A DNA stretch of 64,000 bases from Nostoc sp. MS1 (GTDB lineage: Bacteria; Cyanobacteriota; Cyanobacteriia; Cyanobacteriales; Nostocaceae). Made by a program: the position numbers and the translations under genes. The notes below the pieces were generated by a model. That model was not told where the DNA came from. It did not search any database and was given only the letters and a program-made list of their open reading frames with translations. The stretch spans positions 992,001 through 1,056,000 of the forward strand of contig NZ_AP023441.1 in assembly GCF_019976755.1 (NCBI RefSeq), given 5' to 3'. This document shows, piece by piece, positions 8,594 through 16,974 of this stretch (position 1 is the first letter of the stretch; each line of letters begins with the position of its first letter).

Positions 8594-9685
8594 ATGGAAA
8601 TCGGTGTACCTAAAGAAACTAAAGATCAAGAATTTCGGGTAGGTTTAAGTCCTGCTAGTGTACGTGTATTAAAAGAAAATGGTCATAGTATCTTTGTACA
8701 GACTCAAGCTGGTAGTGGTGCTGGATTTACAGATGATGACTACCGTAGTTCTGGGGCGGAGATTGTTTCCACAGTAGAGGCAGTTTGGAACCGAGAGTTA
8801 GTAGTTAAAGTTAAAGAACCACTAGCAAGTGAGTACCAATTTTTACAAAAAGAGCAGATATTATTTACTTATCTGCATTTAGCAGCCGATCGCAAATTAA
8901 CAGAACATTTAATTGATAGTGGCATTTGTGCGATCGCTTACGAAACCGTAGAACATCCAGGTGCAAACAGGCTACCGCTACTCACACCCATGAGTATTAT
9001 TGCTGGACGGTTAGCTGTACAATTTGGCGCACGCTACTTAGAACGTCAACAAGGTGGTAGAGGTGTACTTTTAGGCGGTGTCCCTGGAGTTAAACCAGGG
9101 AAAGTAGTCATTCTCGGTGGTGGTGTAGTTGGTACAGAAGCCGCCCGAATTGCTGTAGGGATGGGTGCATCTGTACAGATTTTAGATGTCAATGTTGAAC
9201 GCTTATCTTATTTAGAAACCTTGTTTGGTTCTAGAGTGGAATTACTTTACAGCAGTTCTGCCCACATCGAAGCCGCAGTTAAAGAAGCAGATTTACTTGT
9301 TGGTGCTGTGTTGGTATTGGGACGTAGAGCGCCAATTTTAGTACCTCGTGAATTGGTCAAACAAATGCACCCAGGTTCAGTAATAGTTGATGTGGCTGTA
9401 GACCAAGGCGGTTGTGTAGAAACCTTACATCCCACATCTCACACTAACCCAGTATATATTGAAGAGGGTGTAGTGCATTATGGCGTTCCCAATATGCCAG
9501 GTGCAGTACCTTGGACGGCAACCCAAGCCCTCAATAATAGTACACTGCCTTATGTTGTACAGTTGGCAAACCAAGGACTCAAAGCTTTAGAAGTTAACCA
9601 ACCACTTGCTAAAGGTGTCAACGTGCAGAATCATCGGTTGGTACATCCGGCTGTGCAAGAGGTTTTCCCTGATTTGGTAAGTTAA
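8594..9685 (+). CDS. ald: Alanine dehydrogenase
   Basis: A full-length alanine dehydrogenase (363 aa), which interconverts L-alanine and pyruvate plus ammonium with NAD(H). It starts with the invariant family N-terminus MEIGVPKETKDQEFRVGLSP. The NAD-binding Rossmann motif is VVILGGGVVGTEAARIA (about residues 173-189). The substrate-binding segments KVKEPLASEY, TYLHLA and the VDVAVDQGGCVET and GVPNMPGAVP stretches are all present. An in-frame GTG at 8537 would add 19 residues, but the homologous start is the ATG at 8594, which has AGAGG about 8 bases upstream. In diazotrophic cyanobacteria the enzyme is tied to alanine metabolism between cell types. The 3' end faces the phn genes. Confidence 0.95.
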   Translation: MEIGVPKETKDQEFRVGLSPASVRVLKENGHSIFVQTQAGSGAGFTDDDYRSSGAEIVSTVEAVWNRELVVKVKEPLASEYQFLQKEQILFTYLHLAADRKLTEHLIDSGICAIAYETVEHPGANRLPLLTPMSIIAGRLAVQFGARYLERQQGGRGVLLGGVPGVKPGKVVILGGGVVGTEAARIAVGMGASVQILDVNVERLSYLETLFGSRVELLYSSSAHIEAAVKEADLLVGAVLVLGRRAPILVPRELVKQMHPGSVIVDVAVDQGGCVETLHPTSHTNPVYIEEGVVHYGVPNMPGAVPWTATQALNNSTLPYVVQLANQGLKALEVNQPLAKGVNVQNHRLVHPAVQEVFPDLVS

Positions 9686-9706
9686 ATTTCACTAAGGTTT
9701 GTAGTA

Positions 9707-9741
9707 AGGACTTTAGTCCTAAAGAAAAGGCTAAAGCCTTT
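9707..9741. repeat. Twin palindromes, possible bidirectional terminator
   Basis: Two adjacent inverted repeats occur: AGGACT-TT-AGTCCT (9707-9720) and AAAGGCT-AA-AGCCTTT (9726-9741). They lie between the convergent ald and phnE genes. They may terminate both transcripts; elements of this form are commonly dispersed in cyanobacterial genomes. Confidence 0.55.
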
Positions 9742-9761
9742 ACTCCGAACCTCTAAAACTA

Positions 9762-10544
9762 TTACATCGACTCAAGGCGGCGGCGTAATTGACTACTAAA
9801 ACCATCAATTATTGTAACAACTACTAATAGTACCAGCATCATGGTTGTGGCTTTGTTGTACTCAAACCCATCAATATAACTTTTCAACTGAAAGCCAATA
9901 CCACCTGCACCCACCACACCCAACACGGAAGCAGCACGGATATTATACTCAAACATCCATAAGGTATAACCCAAACTCAAGGGTATAACTTGAGGCATAA
10001 TTCCATACTGAGCAATTTGCACTCTAGATGCACCAATAACTTGGAGAGATTCTAAAGAACGAGGTTCAACGGCTTCAATTGCTTGTTGATAAAATTTAGC
10101 TAGGTAGCCGATGGTGTATATGCTCAAAGCTAGAGTACCTGCGGGTGCGCCTAAGCCTGTGGCGGCGACAAAAATTAGCCCTAAAATAATTGAGGGAACA
10201 GAACGCACAGCATTTTGCAATAAATTAGCCAGCCATTGCAGCCAACTAGGTGCAATGTTACTAGCGCTAGCAACAGCAATTGGAACTGAGATAATCGCAC
10301 CGATGGTTGTTCCCCACAAAGACATCTGTACAGTTTCAATCAGTGCCTTAATAGCGATATCAATAACTTTGAAATCGGGGGGAAATAACCGCGAGATAAA
10401 ATCAGTAATATAAGGGGCGCTAGATGTCAGCAGGGCAAAATCAACTTTCAGTCCTTGCAAAGCCCAACCGTAAACTAGAACAGCAATTAATATGCTAACT
10501 AACGTACTTACCCAAGAGTAGCGGTGGAGAAATTTGGAAATCAT
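9762..10544 (-). CDS. phnE: Phosphonate-type ABC transporter permease PhnE
   Basis: A 260-residue inner-membrane permease. About six hydrophobic segments are visible (for example VSTLVSILIAVLVYGWAL near the N-terminus, IGAIISVPIAVASAS, IILGLIFVAATGLG and the last one MMLVLLVVVTIIDGF). The cytoplasmic EAA-like loop that docks with the ATPase is seen as SLQVIGASRVQIAQYGIMPQ (about residues 165-184). It is the third gene of a phnD-phnC-phnE set read leftwards, 63 bp after phnC. The family imports phosphonates, phosphite or hypophosphite; which one cannot be told from the permease. No C-P lyase or phosphite dehydrogenase gene is nearby. Confidence 0.9.
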   Translation of the reverse strand: MISKFLHRYSWVSTLVSILIAVLVYGWALQGLKVDFALLTSSAPYITDFISRLFPPDFKVIDIAIKALIETVQMSLWGTTIGAIISVPIAVASASNIAPSWLQWLANLLQNAVRSVPSIILGLIFVAATGLGAPAGTLALSIYTIGYLAKFYQQAIEAVEPRSLESLQVIGASRVQIAQYGIMPQVIPLSLGYTLWMFEYNIRAASVLGVVGAGGIGFQLKSYIDGFEYNKATTMMLVLLVVVTIIDGFSSQLRRRLESM

Positions 10545-10567
10545 ATGTGAGATGAGTGAGAATAACT

Positions 10568-10623
10568 GTTGACTATGGACTGTTGACTATGGACTATGGA
10601 CTATGGACTAATGACTAATGACT
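10568..10623. repeat. Heptamer repeats (TATGGAC / TAATGAC) overlapping the phnC 3' end
   Basis: Tandem TATGGAC and TAATGAC heptamers fill the gap between phnC and phnE and run into the end of phnC, so that the last residues (VISH) and the stop codon are encoded by the repeat. Confidence 0.7.
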
Positions 10624-11333
10624 GCCTGCAAGTTATCGCAAGCACCTTCATAAACTATGCGTCCAGCATCTAAAACGATCGCACGTTGCGCGTATTTGGC
10701 GGCTATTCCCAGGTCGTGAAGAACTGTGACAATCGTTATGCCTTGCTGGCTGTGTAATTCTGCTAAAGTATCCATTACTTGTTGAGCTGCGATGACATCT
10801 AATCCTGTTGTGGGTTCATCGGCTAGAAGTATTTGCGGTGATTGAATTAATGCACGAGCGATCGCAACTCTTTGTTGCTGTCCACCACTGAGTCTCTTTG
10901 TTTTTTGATAGGCGAACTCTCTTAAGCCTAACTGTTCGAGTAATTCTAACGCTAATAGGCGATCGCGCTTTGGAAAGCCAAATATTGTCTGCCAAGTTGT
11001 TCTTGCGCCGAGTTTACCGCACAATACATTTTCTATTGCAGATAACTGGGGAATTAAGCCACCGCCTTGAAACAACATACCAACATTGCGGCGGATTTGG
11101 GGGAGTGTGCGGGTATTTGTTGCCACGCCGTTGATGTGAACTTCTCCCTTAACTAATGGCACTAACCCAACAAGCGATCGCAATAATGTAGATTTACCAG
11201 CACCATTAAGTCCTAGTAGTACAACAAATTCACCTTGCTTGATTTGACAGTTAATCTTGTTGAGGATAGGACGATACAAAGAGGCAACATAAGCTGTCTC
11301 TAAGTTGTGACATTCAATTATGTAATCACTCAT
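10608..11333 (-). CDS. phnC: Phosphonate-type ABC transporter ATP-binding protein PhnC
   Basis: A 241-residue ABC ATPase that powers uptake with PhnE. Walker A is GLNGAGKST (about residues 42-50), the Q-loop is FQGGGLIPQ, the ABC signature is LSGGQQQRVAIARAL, Walker B is ILLADEPTTGLD and the H-switch is VTVLHD. The segment LSAIENVLCGKLG matches PhnC proteins. The extreme C-terminus and stop lie within a heptamer repeat. It is preceded by phnD (156-bp gap) and followed by phnE on the same strand, forming a complete importer. Confidence 0.92.
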   Translation of the reverse strand: MSDYIIECHNLETAYVASLYRPILNKINCQIKQGEFVVLLGLNGAGKSTLLRSLVGLVPLVKGEVHINGVATNTRTLPQIRRNVGMLFQGGGLIPQLSAIENVLCGKLGARTTWQTIFGFPKRDRLLALELLEQLGLREFAYQKTKRLSGGQQQRVAIARALIQSPQILLADEPTTGLDVIAAQQVMDTLAELHSQQGITIVTVLHDLGIAAKYAQRAIVLDAGRIVYEGACDNLQAVISH

Positions 11334-11488
11334 CCTCTGCCTCGGTCAACTAATTTTAGATTTTAGATTTTAGATTTTAAATTTTAGATTTTTAATCCAA
11401 AATCTAAAATGCAAAATTTTCCGGTCAATTTCATCAATAATTTAATGTAGTTTGTTGACTGTTAGCGTTAACAGTCAACAAACTCGGA

Positions 11489-12469
11489 TTATGGCTCGAT
11501 ACCCACGCGCTGGAGAGCCTGACGAACTGGTGCTAGGTGACGACCGTGATCAACTCTGACTAATTCGGTGGAGTTGTACAAGTTACGTAGCAGTTGGTTA
11601 TTTTGCGGTTGATTTAACTTAAGTAGAGAGCTAATCAATCTTTCTCTTAAGCGTGGATCAACATCATCATCAATAGCGATGCCATGAGCTGGTACACCAG
11701 AGATTTTATATAGCACTCGCAACTGATTTCTTTCCTCTGGTGTAATGTAGGGGGGCAACAGAGCATATTCTGATACAGCTGCTACCTCTGCTTGGCCACG
11801 CACTACTGCTTGTAAGGCTTTGCTGTAGTTACCACCGTAAGAAACTTGACCAAAAAACCCATCCAAGCGATCGCGGTTGGGAACCAATCCCTGTCTCACT
11901 AACTCACTTACAGGGAAAATAAACCCTGAACCTGAAGTAGGAGATGTAAATGCCATCTTTTTGCCCCGTAATTGTTCGAGGGTGGTTTTGGCATTATTTC
12001 TAGCCTTGAGGGGGCTATCGTTGCGAACTACAAATACCGAGTTGTAAGTGAATCTACCAGAGTAGTTATCGCGTACCTCTGCTAGATACAAACGAGCATT
12101 CGCCAATTGTTCAGCTTTCAAAGCTGGACGACTGCTTAAAAATGCTACATCAGCGCGGTTTGCTCTTAAGGCTTCTACCGCAGCTGTATCATCACCTACC
12201 ACTGCTTTAACACGTATTCCTAAGTCTTTGGATAAGAAAGCTGCTACAGCATCTGCTTTAGATTGCAAATCTGTTGAATCAGCACGAGTAGGAAATACTA
12301 TAGTTAATTCTTTCGTCGTTTGGGCAAGTAAGCGTGGCGCTTGTTGACTAGAAATGGAATTTGCATTCGTTGCTTGGATTCCGCTAACAGTAGTCACCGC
12401 TACTCCCATCAGCGCTATCAAAGCCGCGCCAGCACCTAACAAGCCTTTTTGGCTTACACTCATTTGCAC
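11489..12469 (-). CDS. phnD: Phosphate/phosphite/phosphonate ABC transporter substrate-binding protein PhnD
   Basis: A 326-residue periplasmic binding protein with an N-terminal signal sequence (KGLLGAGAALIALMGVAVTTV then ANANS-type region; the hydrophobic stretch is about residues 9-29). The mature part shows the PhnD fold: LTIVFPTRADSTDLQSKADA, ADVAFLSSRPAL and the TSPTSGSGFIFPV ligand loop, in which Ser and Thr residues bind the phospho group. It is the first gene of the phnDCE operon read leftwards; its promoter must lie in the 468-bp region shared with the divergent glycine-zipper gene. Substrate specificity (phosphonate, phosphite or hypophosphite) is unresolved. Confidence 0.92.
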   Translation of the reverse strand: MQMSVSQKGLLGAGAALIALMGVAVTTVSGIQATNANSISSQQAPRLLAQTTKELTIVFPTRADSTDLQSKADAVAAFLSKDLGIRVKAVVGDDTAAVEALRANRADVAFLSSRPALKAEQLANARLYLAEVRDNYSGRFTYNSVFVVRNDSPLKARNNAKTTLEQLRGKKMAFTSPTSGSGFIFPVSELVRQGLVPNRDRLDGFFGQVSYGGNYSKALQAVVRGQAEVAAVSEYALLPPYITPEERNQLRVLYKISGVPAHGIAIDDDVDPRLRERLISSLLKLNQPQNNQLLRNLYNSTELVRVDHGRHLAPVRQALQRVGIEP

Positions 12470-12937
12470 CTCTCCATCAAGAACTATTTGCAGTATTTTT
12501 GCAAATTACTTTCAACTATCCCGATAAAAGAATCTAGAGCTTTTAATAAAAAAAGTCAATAGTGAAATGTATAAAAACTATTTGTGACCATCAAGTTATC
12601 TAGGATAGATAATAAACTTCTAGAACTAAAAGCCTATCAAGCTTGTAATACATGAGTCTGTTAAAAATTATCTTAGGTATCAATCATTCTATGGTTAGAA
12701 TAGGATATATACTATGTATAGTAAAGAACTAATTGCATAAGTATTTTTTCAATTAAGAATATTAAATATTACTGCTTTTAGGAGATAAATTCCCTAGTCT
12801 GTTAATGTAATTATGACGATAGTCATATAAAAAAATTGTTGCAGTTGTTTAAAATAGAGGTAAGTACATCTATTAAGACATCTGTAACAAGAATCCGTGC
12901 AATTAAGCTGTAGTTGTGGATGTTGGAGAGAAAAAAC
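12470..12937. other. Divergent promoter region, AT-rich
   Basis: This spacer lies between phnD and the glycine-zipper gene. It is strongly AT-rich and must contain both promoters. No clear Pho box, RNA gene or repeat was recognised. Confidence 0.5.
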
Positions 12938-13348
12938 ATGAAACAAATTCTAAAACGCACACTTCTACCTGGCCTCATGGCTGCAAGTTTAGCTGGTGTC
13001 TCCTTAGCACCTATGCAACCTGCTAGTGCTGACGACAGAGTATTAAGGGATGCAGCTATTGGAGCTGGTGCTGGTATAGTCACGGGAGCGATAACTGGAT
13101 GTCGTTCTGTTGTTGGTAATGCTGCTACCGGTGTGGGCGCTGCTCTGGCTGTCAATGGTGCAAATGGCTTGAGAAAGAAGCCTAGATATCAACGAAGACC
13201 CAATCGCAGTATAGTCCAAGACGTAGGTGTAGGCGCTGGTGCGGGTGTAGTAACTGGTGCAATTACAGGCAATTGTAGAGGAAGAGTGCTTAACAATGCT
13301 GGTGCAGGTGCAGCCACAGGTGCGCTAATTAATATCCTTGGAAAATAA
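12938..13348 (+). CDS. Exported glycine-zipper protein
   Basis: A 136-residue protein with a signal peptide (basic MKQILKRTLLPG, hydrophobic LMAASLAGVSLAP, cleavage near PASA-D). The mature part contains two glycine-zipper segments of the form GAGAGIVTGAITG and GAGAGVVTGAITG (around residues 40-53 and 96-109), plus a third near AGAGAATGALIN. Between them is a basic linker (KKPRYQRRPNRS). Glycine zippers pack tightly in membranes; the role here is unknown, and envelope placement is inferred. The ATG at 12938 is preferred over the ATG at 12914 because GGAGAG stands just upstream and the signal peptide begins there. Confidence 0.75.
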   Translation: MKQILKRTLLPGLMAASLAGVSLAPMQPASADDRVLRDAAIGAGAGIVTGAITGCRSVVGNAATGVGAALAVNGANGLRKKPRYQRRPNRSIVQDVGVGAGAGVVTGAITGNCRGRVLNNAGAGAATGALINILGK

Positions 13349-13451
13349 CACCAGACACAGGAGATAGAAATTGGTTATTTGTCGTTTGCTTGCCATGAAT
13401 TAGAGAGAATATTCTTCTGACTTAGCAAGTGAATTAAACAGTTAATCATTT

Positions 13452-13480
13452 TAGGGGCGCATATAATATATGCGCCCCTA
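13452..13480. terminator. Strong bidirectional terminator hairpin
   Basis: TAGGGGCGCATAT pairs perfectly with ATATGCGCCCCTA around a 3-nt loop. It is a 13-bp stem between the convergent glycine-zipper gene and the 65-aa gene, so it can serve both. Confidence 0.8.
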
Positions 13481-13543
13481 TATTTGTCAGGAAATTAAGT
13501 TATTTTAAGTCTATACAAGAATGCGATCGCCTATTCCCAAAGA

Positions 13544-13741
13544 TTAATTTCTACCCTTTAAAGCCCTCTGAAAATTCCGACGATAGGAGGGGTTAACAAT
13601 GAATAAAGCAGGCCAGAGTAAAGATAAACCGATGCGGTTGGGTAGAGACTGCGTAAAATTTGTTCTTGAGAAACCAGTCCAAAATTTCCAAGCCCCACCT
13701 ATATAAATCACAATTAAGCCGAAAGTAATAAATTCGCCCAT
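13544..13741 (-). CDS. Small conserved cyanobacterial membrane protein
   Basis: A 65-residue protein with two hydrophobic segments (FITFGLIVIYIGGAW, residues 4-18, and IGLSLLWPALFIVN, about 38-51) separated by a polar loop with WTGFSRTNF. The tail is basic and ends YRRNFQRALKGRN. The pattern is like short conserved cyanobacterial proteins of unknown function. It is flanked by a strong terminator on its 3' side. No functional motif is seen. Confidence 0.6.
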   Translation of the reverse strand: MGEFITFGLIVIYIGGAWKFWTGFSRTNFTQSLPNRIGLSLLWPALFIVNPSYRRNFQRALKGRN

Positions 13742-14392
13742 TACGATTAACTCCGTTAATATCTGACTAAATTTGGTAGAAATTGTACAAAATATGTCAG
13801 CGATTAATCACCCATATTAGTTTTAAGTATGACGCAAATTTTCGGCTTTGCATTTGTGTTACACAAGTTTACCTGCTGTATCATTTTGTCAGTGGTTTCT
13901 TAATACAATTTTTTAGAAAAGTTTCTTTTATCAAGATAGGGTAATTGATTAATACAGGATTCCTATTTAATTTTTGAATAAAACTCCTTACCCTTTAATC
14001 TTCTATAATCCTATTGCCTCTTGCCTGACTACGCAAATAATGTCAGATATCAAACCGGATTCCTATAGATAGTTGATAAGAGTAATCATTACGGATTATC
14101 TATTTAAAAACATTTTTATATTACTTTTTCCTACTGCCTAGTTGCCTCGATAGTCTTTGGTAGTTAGCATAAATAAACTGATTCAGTGCAGATCCCCCTA
14201 ACTGATAGGCGCTTAATGAGTTGGCTGTTATGCCACTCGCTAAACTAGTATGATAAGTACTTTTGCTTATTTGTTATATGCTTCTTGCGGGGGTGTTTTA
14301 AGTATCAACATCCGTAGGAAACTAGATAAAAACCTAATATTCTCTGACAAATTTAAAAACAGCATCATCTACAAAAAAGTTAAGGAGGATTT
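13742..14392. other. Upstream region of the sugar-nucleotide transferase fusion
   Basis: This 651-bp region lies between divergent genes. It is AT-rich, with no RNA gene or coding region recognised. The ribosome binding site AAGGAGGA at 14382-14389, four bases before the ATG at 14393, is the strongest in the window and fixes the start of the large fusion gene. Confidence 0.6.
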
Positions 14393-16921
14393 ATGCGTGC
14401 AGTGCTGATGGCAGGCGGTTCGGGAACGCGGCTTCGCCCGTTAACTTGCGATCTCCCCAAGCCAATGGTTCCAATTTTAAATCGCCCCATTGCTGAACAT
14501 ATTATTAATCTTCTCAAAAGACATCACATTACGGAAGTGATTGCTACTTTACATTATCTACCGGATGTGTTGCGAGACTATTTTCAAGACGGGAGCGATT
14601 TTGGTGTACAAATGACATACGCCGTCGAAGAAGACCAACCCTTGGGAACAGCAGGCTGTGTCAAAAATATTGCTGAACTTCTTGATGAAACTTTTTTAGT
14701 AATTAGTGGTGATAGTATTACAGATTTTGATTTAACACAAGCGATCGCTTTTCATAAACAAAAACAATCAAAAGCTACTTTAATTTTAACTAGGGTTCCT
14801 AACCCGATAGAATTTGGTGTAGTTATCACCGATGAAGAAGGCAAAATTAAACGCTTTTTAGAAAAACCTTCAACAAGCGAAATTTTTTCAGATACAGTTA
14901 ATACTGGTACTTATATTCTTGAACCCGAAGTTTTAGAATATCTCCCATACAATACAGAGTCAGACTTTTCTAAAGATTTATTTCCCCTACTCTTAGCCAA
15001 AGATGAGCCAATGTATGGTTACATTGCTGATGGCTATTGGTGTGATGTAGGACACCTGGATGCTTATAGGGAGTCTCAGTACGATGCTTTAGAACAGAGA
15101 GTAAAACTAGACTTTGCTTATAGAGAAGATTCACCTGGTTTGTGGGTAGGACAAAATACTTATATTGACCCTTCTGCTGATATCGAACCGCCAGTAGTCA
15201 TCGGGAATAATTGCCGTATCGGTGCAAGGGTACAAATAGAGGCGGGAACTGTTATCGGTGATAATGTCACTATTGGCGCTGATGCCAATCTTAAGCGTCC
15301 GATTGTCTGGAATGGGGCAATTATTGGGGAAGAAGCCCAATTAAGTGCTTGTGTTATTTCTCGCGGAACCCGTGTAGACCGCCGCGCCCATGTTTTAGAA
15401 GCCTCGGTTGTGGGTTCTTTGTCCACAGTAGGCGAAGAAGCACAAATTAGCCCTGGTGTTAGGGTTTGGCCGAGTAAGAAAATTGAATCAGGGGCAATTT
15501 TAAATATTAACCTGATTTGGGGTAACACCGCCCAGAGAAATCTATTTGGGCAACGGGGTGTGCAAGGCTTGGCAAATATCGACATCAGCGCCGAGTTTGC
15601 GGTAAAGCTAGGTGCAGCTTACGGTTCCACCTTAAAACCTGGGGCAAAAGTTGCAGTTTCCCGCGACCAACGCAACGTCTCTCGTATGGTGACGCGATCG
15701 CTCATTGCAGGTTTAATGTCTGTAGGTGTGGATATTCAAAACCTCGATGCTACAGCCATCCCCATCGCCCGGACAGTTATCCCCACAATGGGCGTAGCTG
15801 GCGGGATACATGTCCGGGTTCACCCCGACCGCGCCGACTATACCCTGATAGAGTTCATGGATAGCAAGGGAATTAATATTTCCAAAGCCCAAGAAAAGAA
15901 AATTGAAGGGGCTTATTTTAAGGAAGATATGCGCCGCGCCTTAACCCATGAAATTGGTGATGTCGCCTACCCCAGCCAAGTCATTGACCTTTACTGCACC
16001 GCCTTTGAGAAACTATTAAATGTTTCCACCTTGCACAACAGCCGGGCAAAAGTCGTCATCGACTACGTTTATGCTGTATCTGGCGCTGTTCTACCCCAAA
16101 TGCTAGATAAATTTGGTGCTGATGCAGTCGTACTCAACGCCAGCTTGAATAAAAATGCTGTCACCACAACCGACAGAGAAGCACTGTTGACTCAATTAGG
16201 TCATGTGGTGGAAGCGTTAAAAGCTAATTTTGGTGTGCAGGTATCAGCCAACGGTGAACAGCTAATTTTAGTCGATGAATCAGGCTACCCCATTCGTGGC
16301 GAACTGTTAACCGCCCTGATGGTAGATATGATTTTGACCTCCAACCCCAGAGGGACGGTAGTTGTACCAGTTCATGCTTCTAGTGCAGTCGAACAAGTAG
16401 CCCGTCGCCACGATGGAAGGGTAATTCGTACCAAAGCCAACGCTACAGCCTTGATGGAAGCTTGCCAGAAAAACTCTAATGTAGTCTTAGGTGGTAGCGG
16501 TGAGACTGGCTTTATCTTCCCCCAACTACATCCTGGTTTTGATTCCATGTTCTGCATTGCCAAGATAATTGAAATGCTGACCATACAGGAGCGATCGCTT
16601 GCCACTGTAAGATCAGAATTACCCCGCGTCATCCACAGAACCCATACCATACGCTGTCCTTGGTCGGCTAAAGGTGCATTAATGCGTTACCTAGTAGAAA
16701 CCCACCCAGCCCAAAATCTCGAACTCATCGATGGCGTAAAAATTCGTCAACCCTTTGATGACAGTTGGCTGTTAGTTTTACCCGATGCTAGTGAGCCATT
16801 AGTACATTTGTATGCTAATAGCAACGAACGCGACTGGGTAGATGAGACGGTGAGAGATTACCGTTACCGCGTCCAGAGTTTCGTGGAAAGGCAGCAAGAA
16901 TATCACCCGGCGGAAGTGTAA
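14393..16921 (+). CDS. NDP-sugar pyrophosphorylase fused to a degenerate phosphohexomutase domain
   Basis: An 842-residue fusion. Residues 1-235 are a nucleotidyltransferase with the signature MAGGSGTRLRPLT and the basic PKPM motif; this part should couple a hexose 1-phosphate to a nucleotide (often GDP-mannose-type). Residues 250-370 are hexapeptide repeats of a left-handed beta-helix (INNCRIGARV-like turns). Residues 380-830 follow the phosphomannomutase/phosphoglucomutase fold, but its phosphoserine loop reads VRVHPDR (His477 where Ser is expected), and the metal-binding DxDxDR is replaced by SANGEQ (618-623). The mutase part is therefore probably inactive in catalysis. It is preceded by an excellent ribosome binding site and followed by a hairpin. 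The domain order is known from cyanobacterial homologues; the inactivation is read from the sequence. Confidence 0.88.
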   Translation: MRAVLMAGGSGTRLRPLTCDLPKPMVPILNRPIAEHIINLLKRHHITEVIATLHYLPDVLRDYFQDGSDFGVQMTYAVEEDQPLGTAGCVKNIAELLDETFLVISGDSITDFDLTQAIAFHKQKQSKATLILTRVPNPIEFGVVITDEEGKIKRFLEKPSTSEIFSDTVNTGTYILEPEVLEYLPYNTESDFSKDLFPLLLAKDEPMYGYIADGYWCDVGHLDAYRESQYDALEQRVKLDFAYREDSPGLWVGQNTYIDPSADIEPPVVIGNNCRIGARVQIEAGTVIGDNVTIGADANLKRPIVWNGAIIGEEAQLSACVISRGTRVDRRAHVLEASVVGSLSTVGEEAQISPGVRVWPSKKIESGAILNINLIWGNTAQRNLFGQRGVQGLANIDISAEFAVKLGAAYGSTLKPGAKVAVSRDQRNVSRMVTRSLIAGLMSVGVDIQNLDATAIPIARTVIPTMGVAGGIHVRVHPDRADYTLIEFMDSKGINISKAQEKKIEGAYFKEDMRRALTHEIGDVAYPSQVIDLYCTAFEKLLNVSTLHNSRAKVVIDYVYAVSGAVLPQMLDKFGADAVVLNASLNKNAVTTTDREALLTQLGHVVEALKANFGVQVSANGEQLILVDESGYPIRGELLTALMVDMILTSNPRGTVVVPVHASSAVEQVARRHDGRVIRTKANATALMEACQKNSNVVLGGSGETGFIFPQLHPGFDSMFCIAKIIEMLTIQERSLATVRSELPRVIHRTHTIRCPWSAKGALMRYLVETHPAQNLELIDGVKIRQPFDDSWLLVLPDASEPLVHLYANSNERDWVDETVRDYRYRVQSFVERQQEYHPAEV

Positions 16922-16930
16922 ATAACTTCT

Positions 16931-16974
16931 AAACGCAGAGGGAAACAAAGATTTCTCAGCGCCCCTCTGCGTTT
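16931..16974 (+). terminator. Hairpin after the sugar-nucleotide transferase fusion
   Basis: AAACGCAGAGGG (16931-16942) pairs perfectly with CCCTCTGCGTTT (16963-16974) across a 20-nt loop. It begins 10 bases after the stop codon. There is no immediate T-tract, so it may act as a 3' stabiliser or be a dispersed repeat rather than a classical terminator. Confidence 0.5.

Noticed and set aside
12823..13155. Minus-strand open frame of 110 codons
   Set aside because: It overlaps the glycine-zipper gene on the opposite strand; its Ala/Pro-rich sequence is the mirror of Gly codons there.
14236..14262. NtcA-type GTA-N8-TAC site upstream of the transferase fusion
   Set aside because: The nearest match (GTATGATAAGTAC) has seven, not eight, central bases.
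15160..15585. Antisense open frame of 141 codons
   Set aside because: It lies opposite the hexapeptide-repeat part of the sugar-nucleotide transferase and has no family features; codon structure of the true gene creates it.
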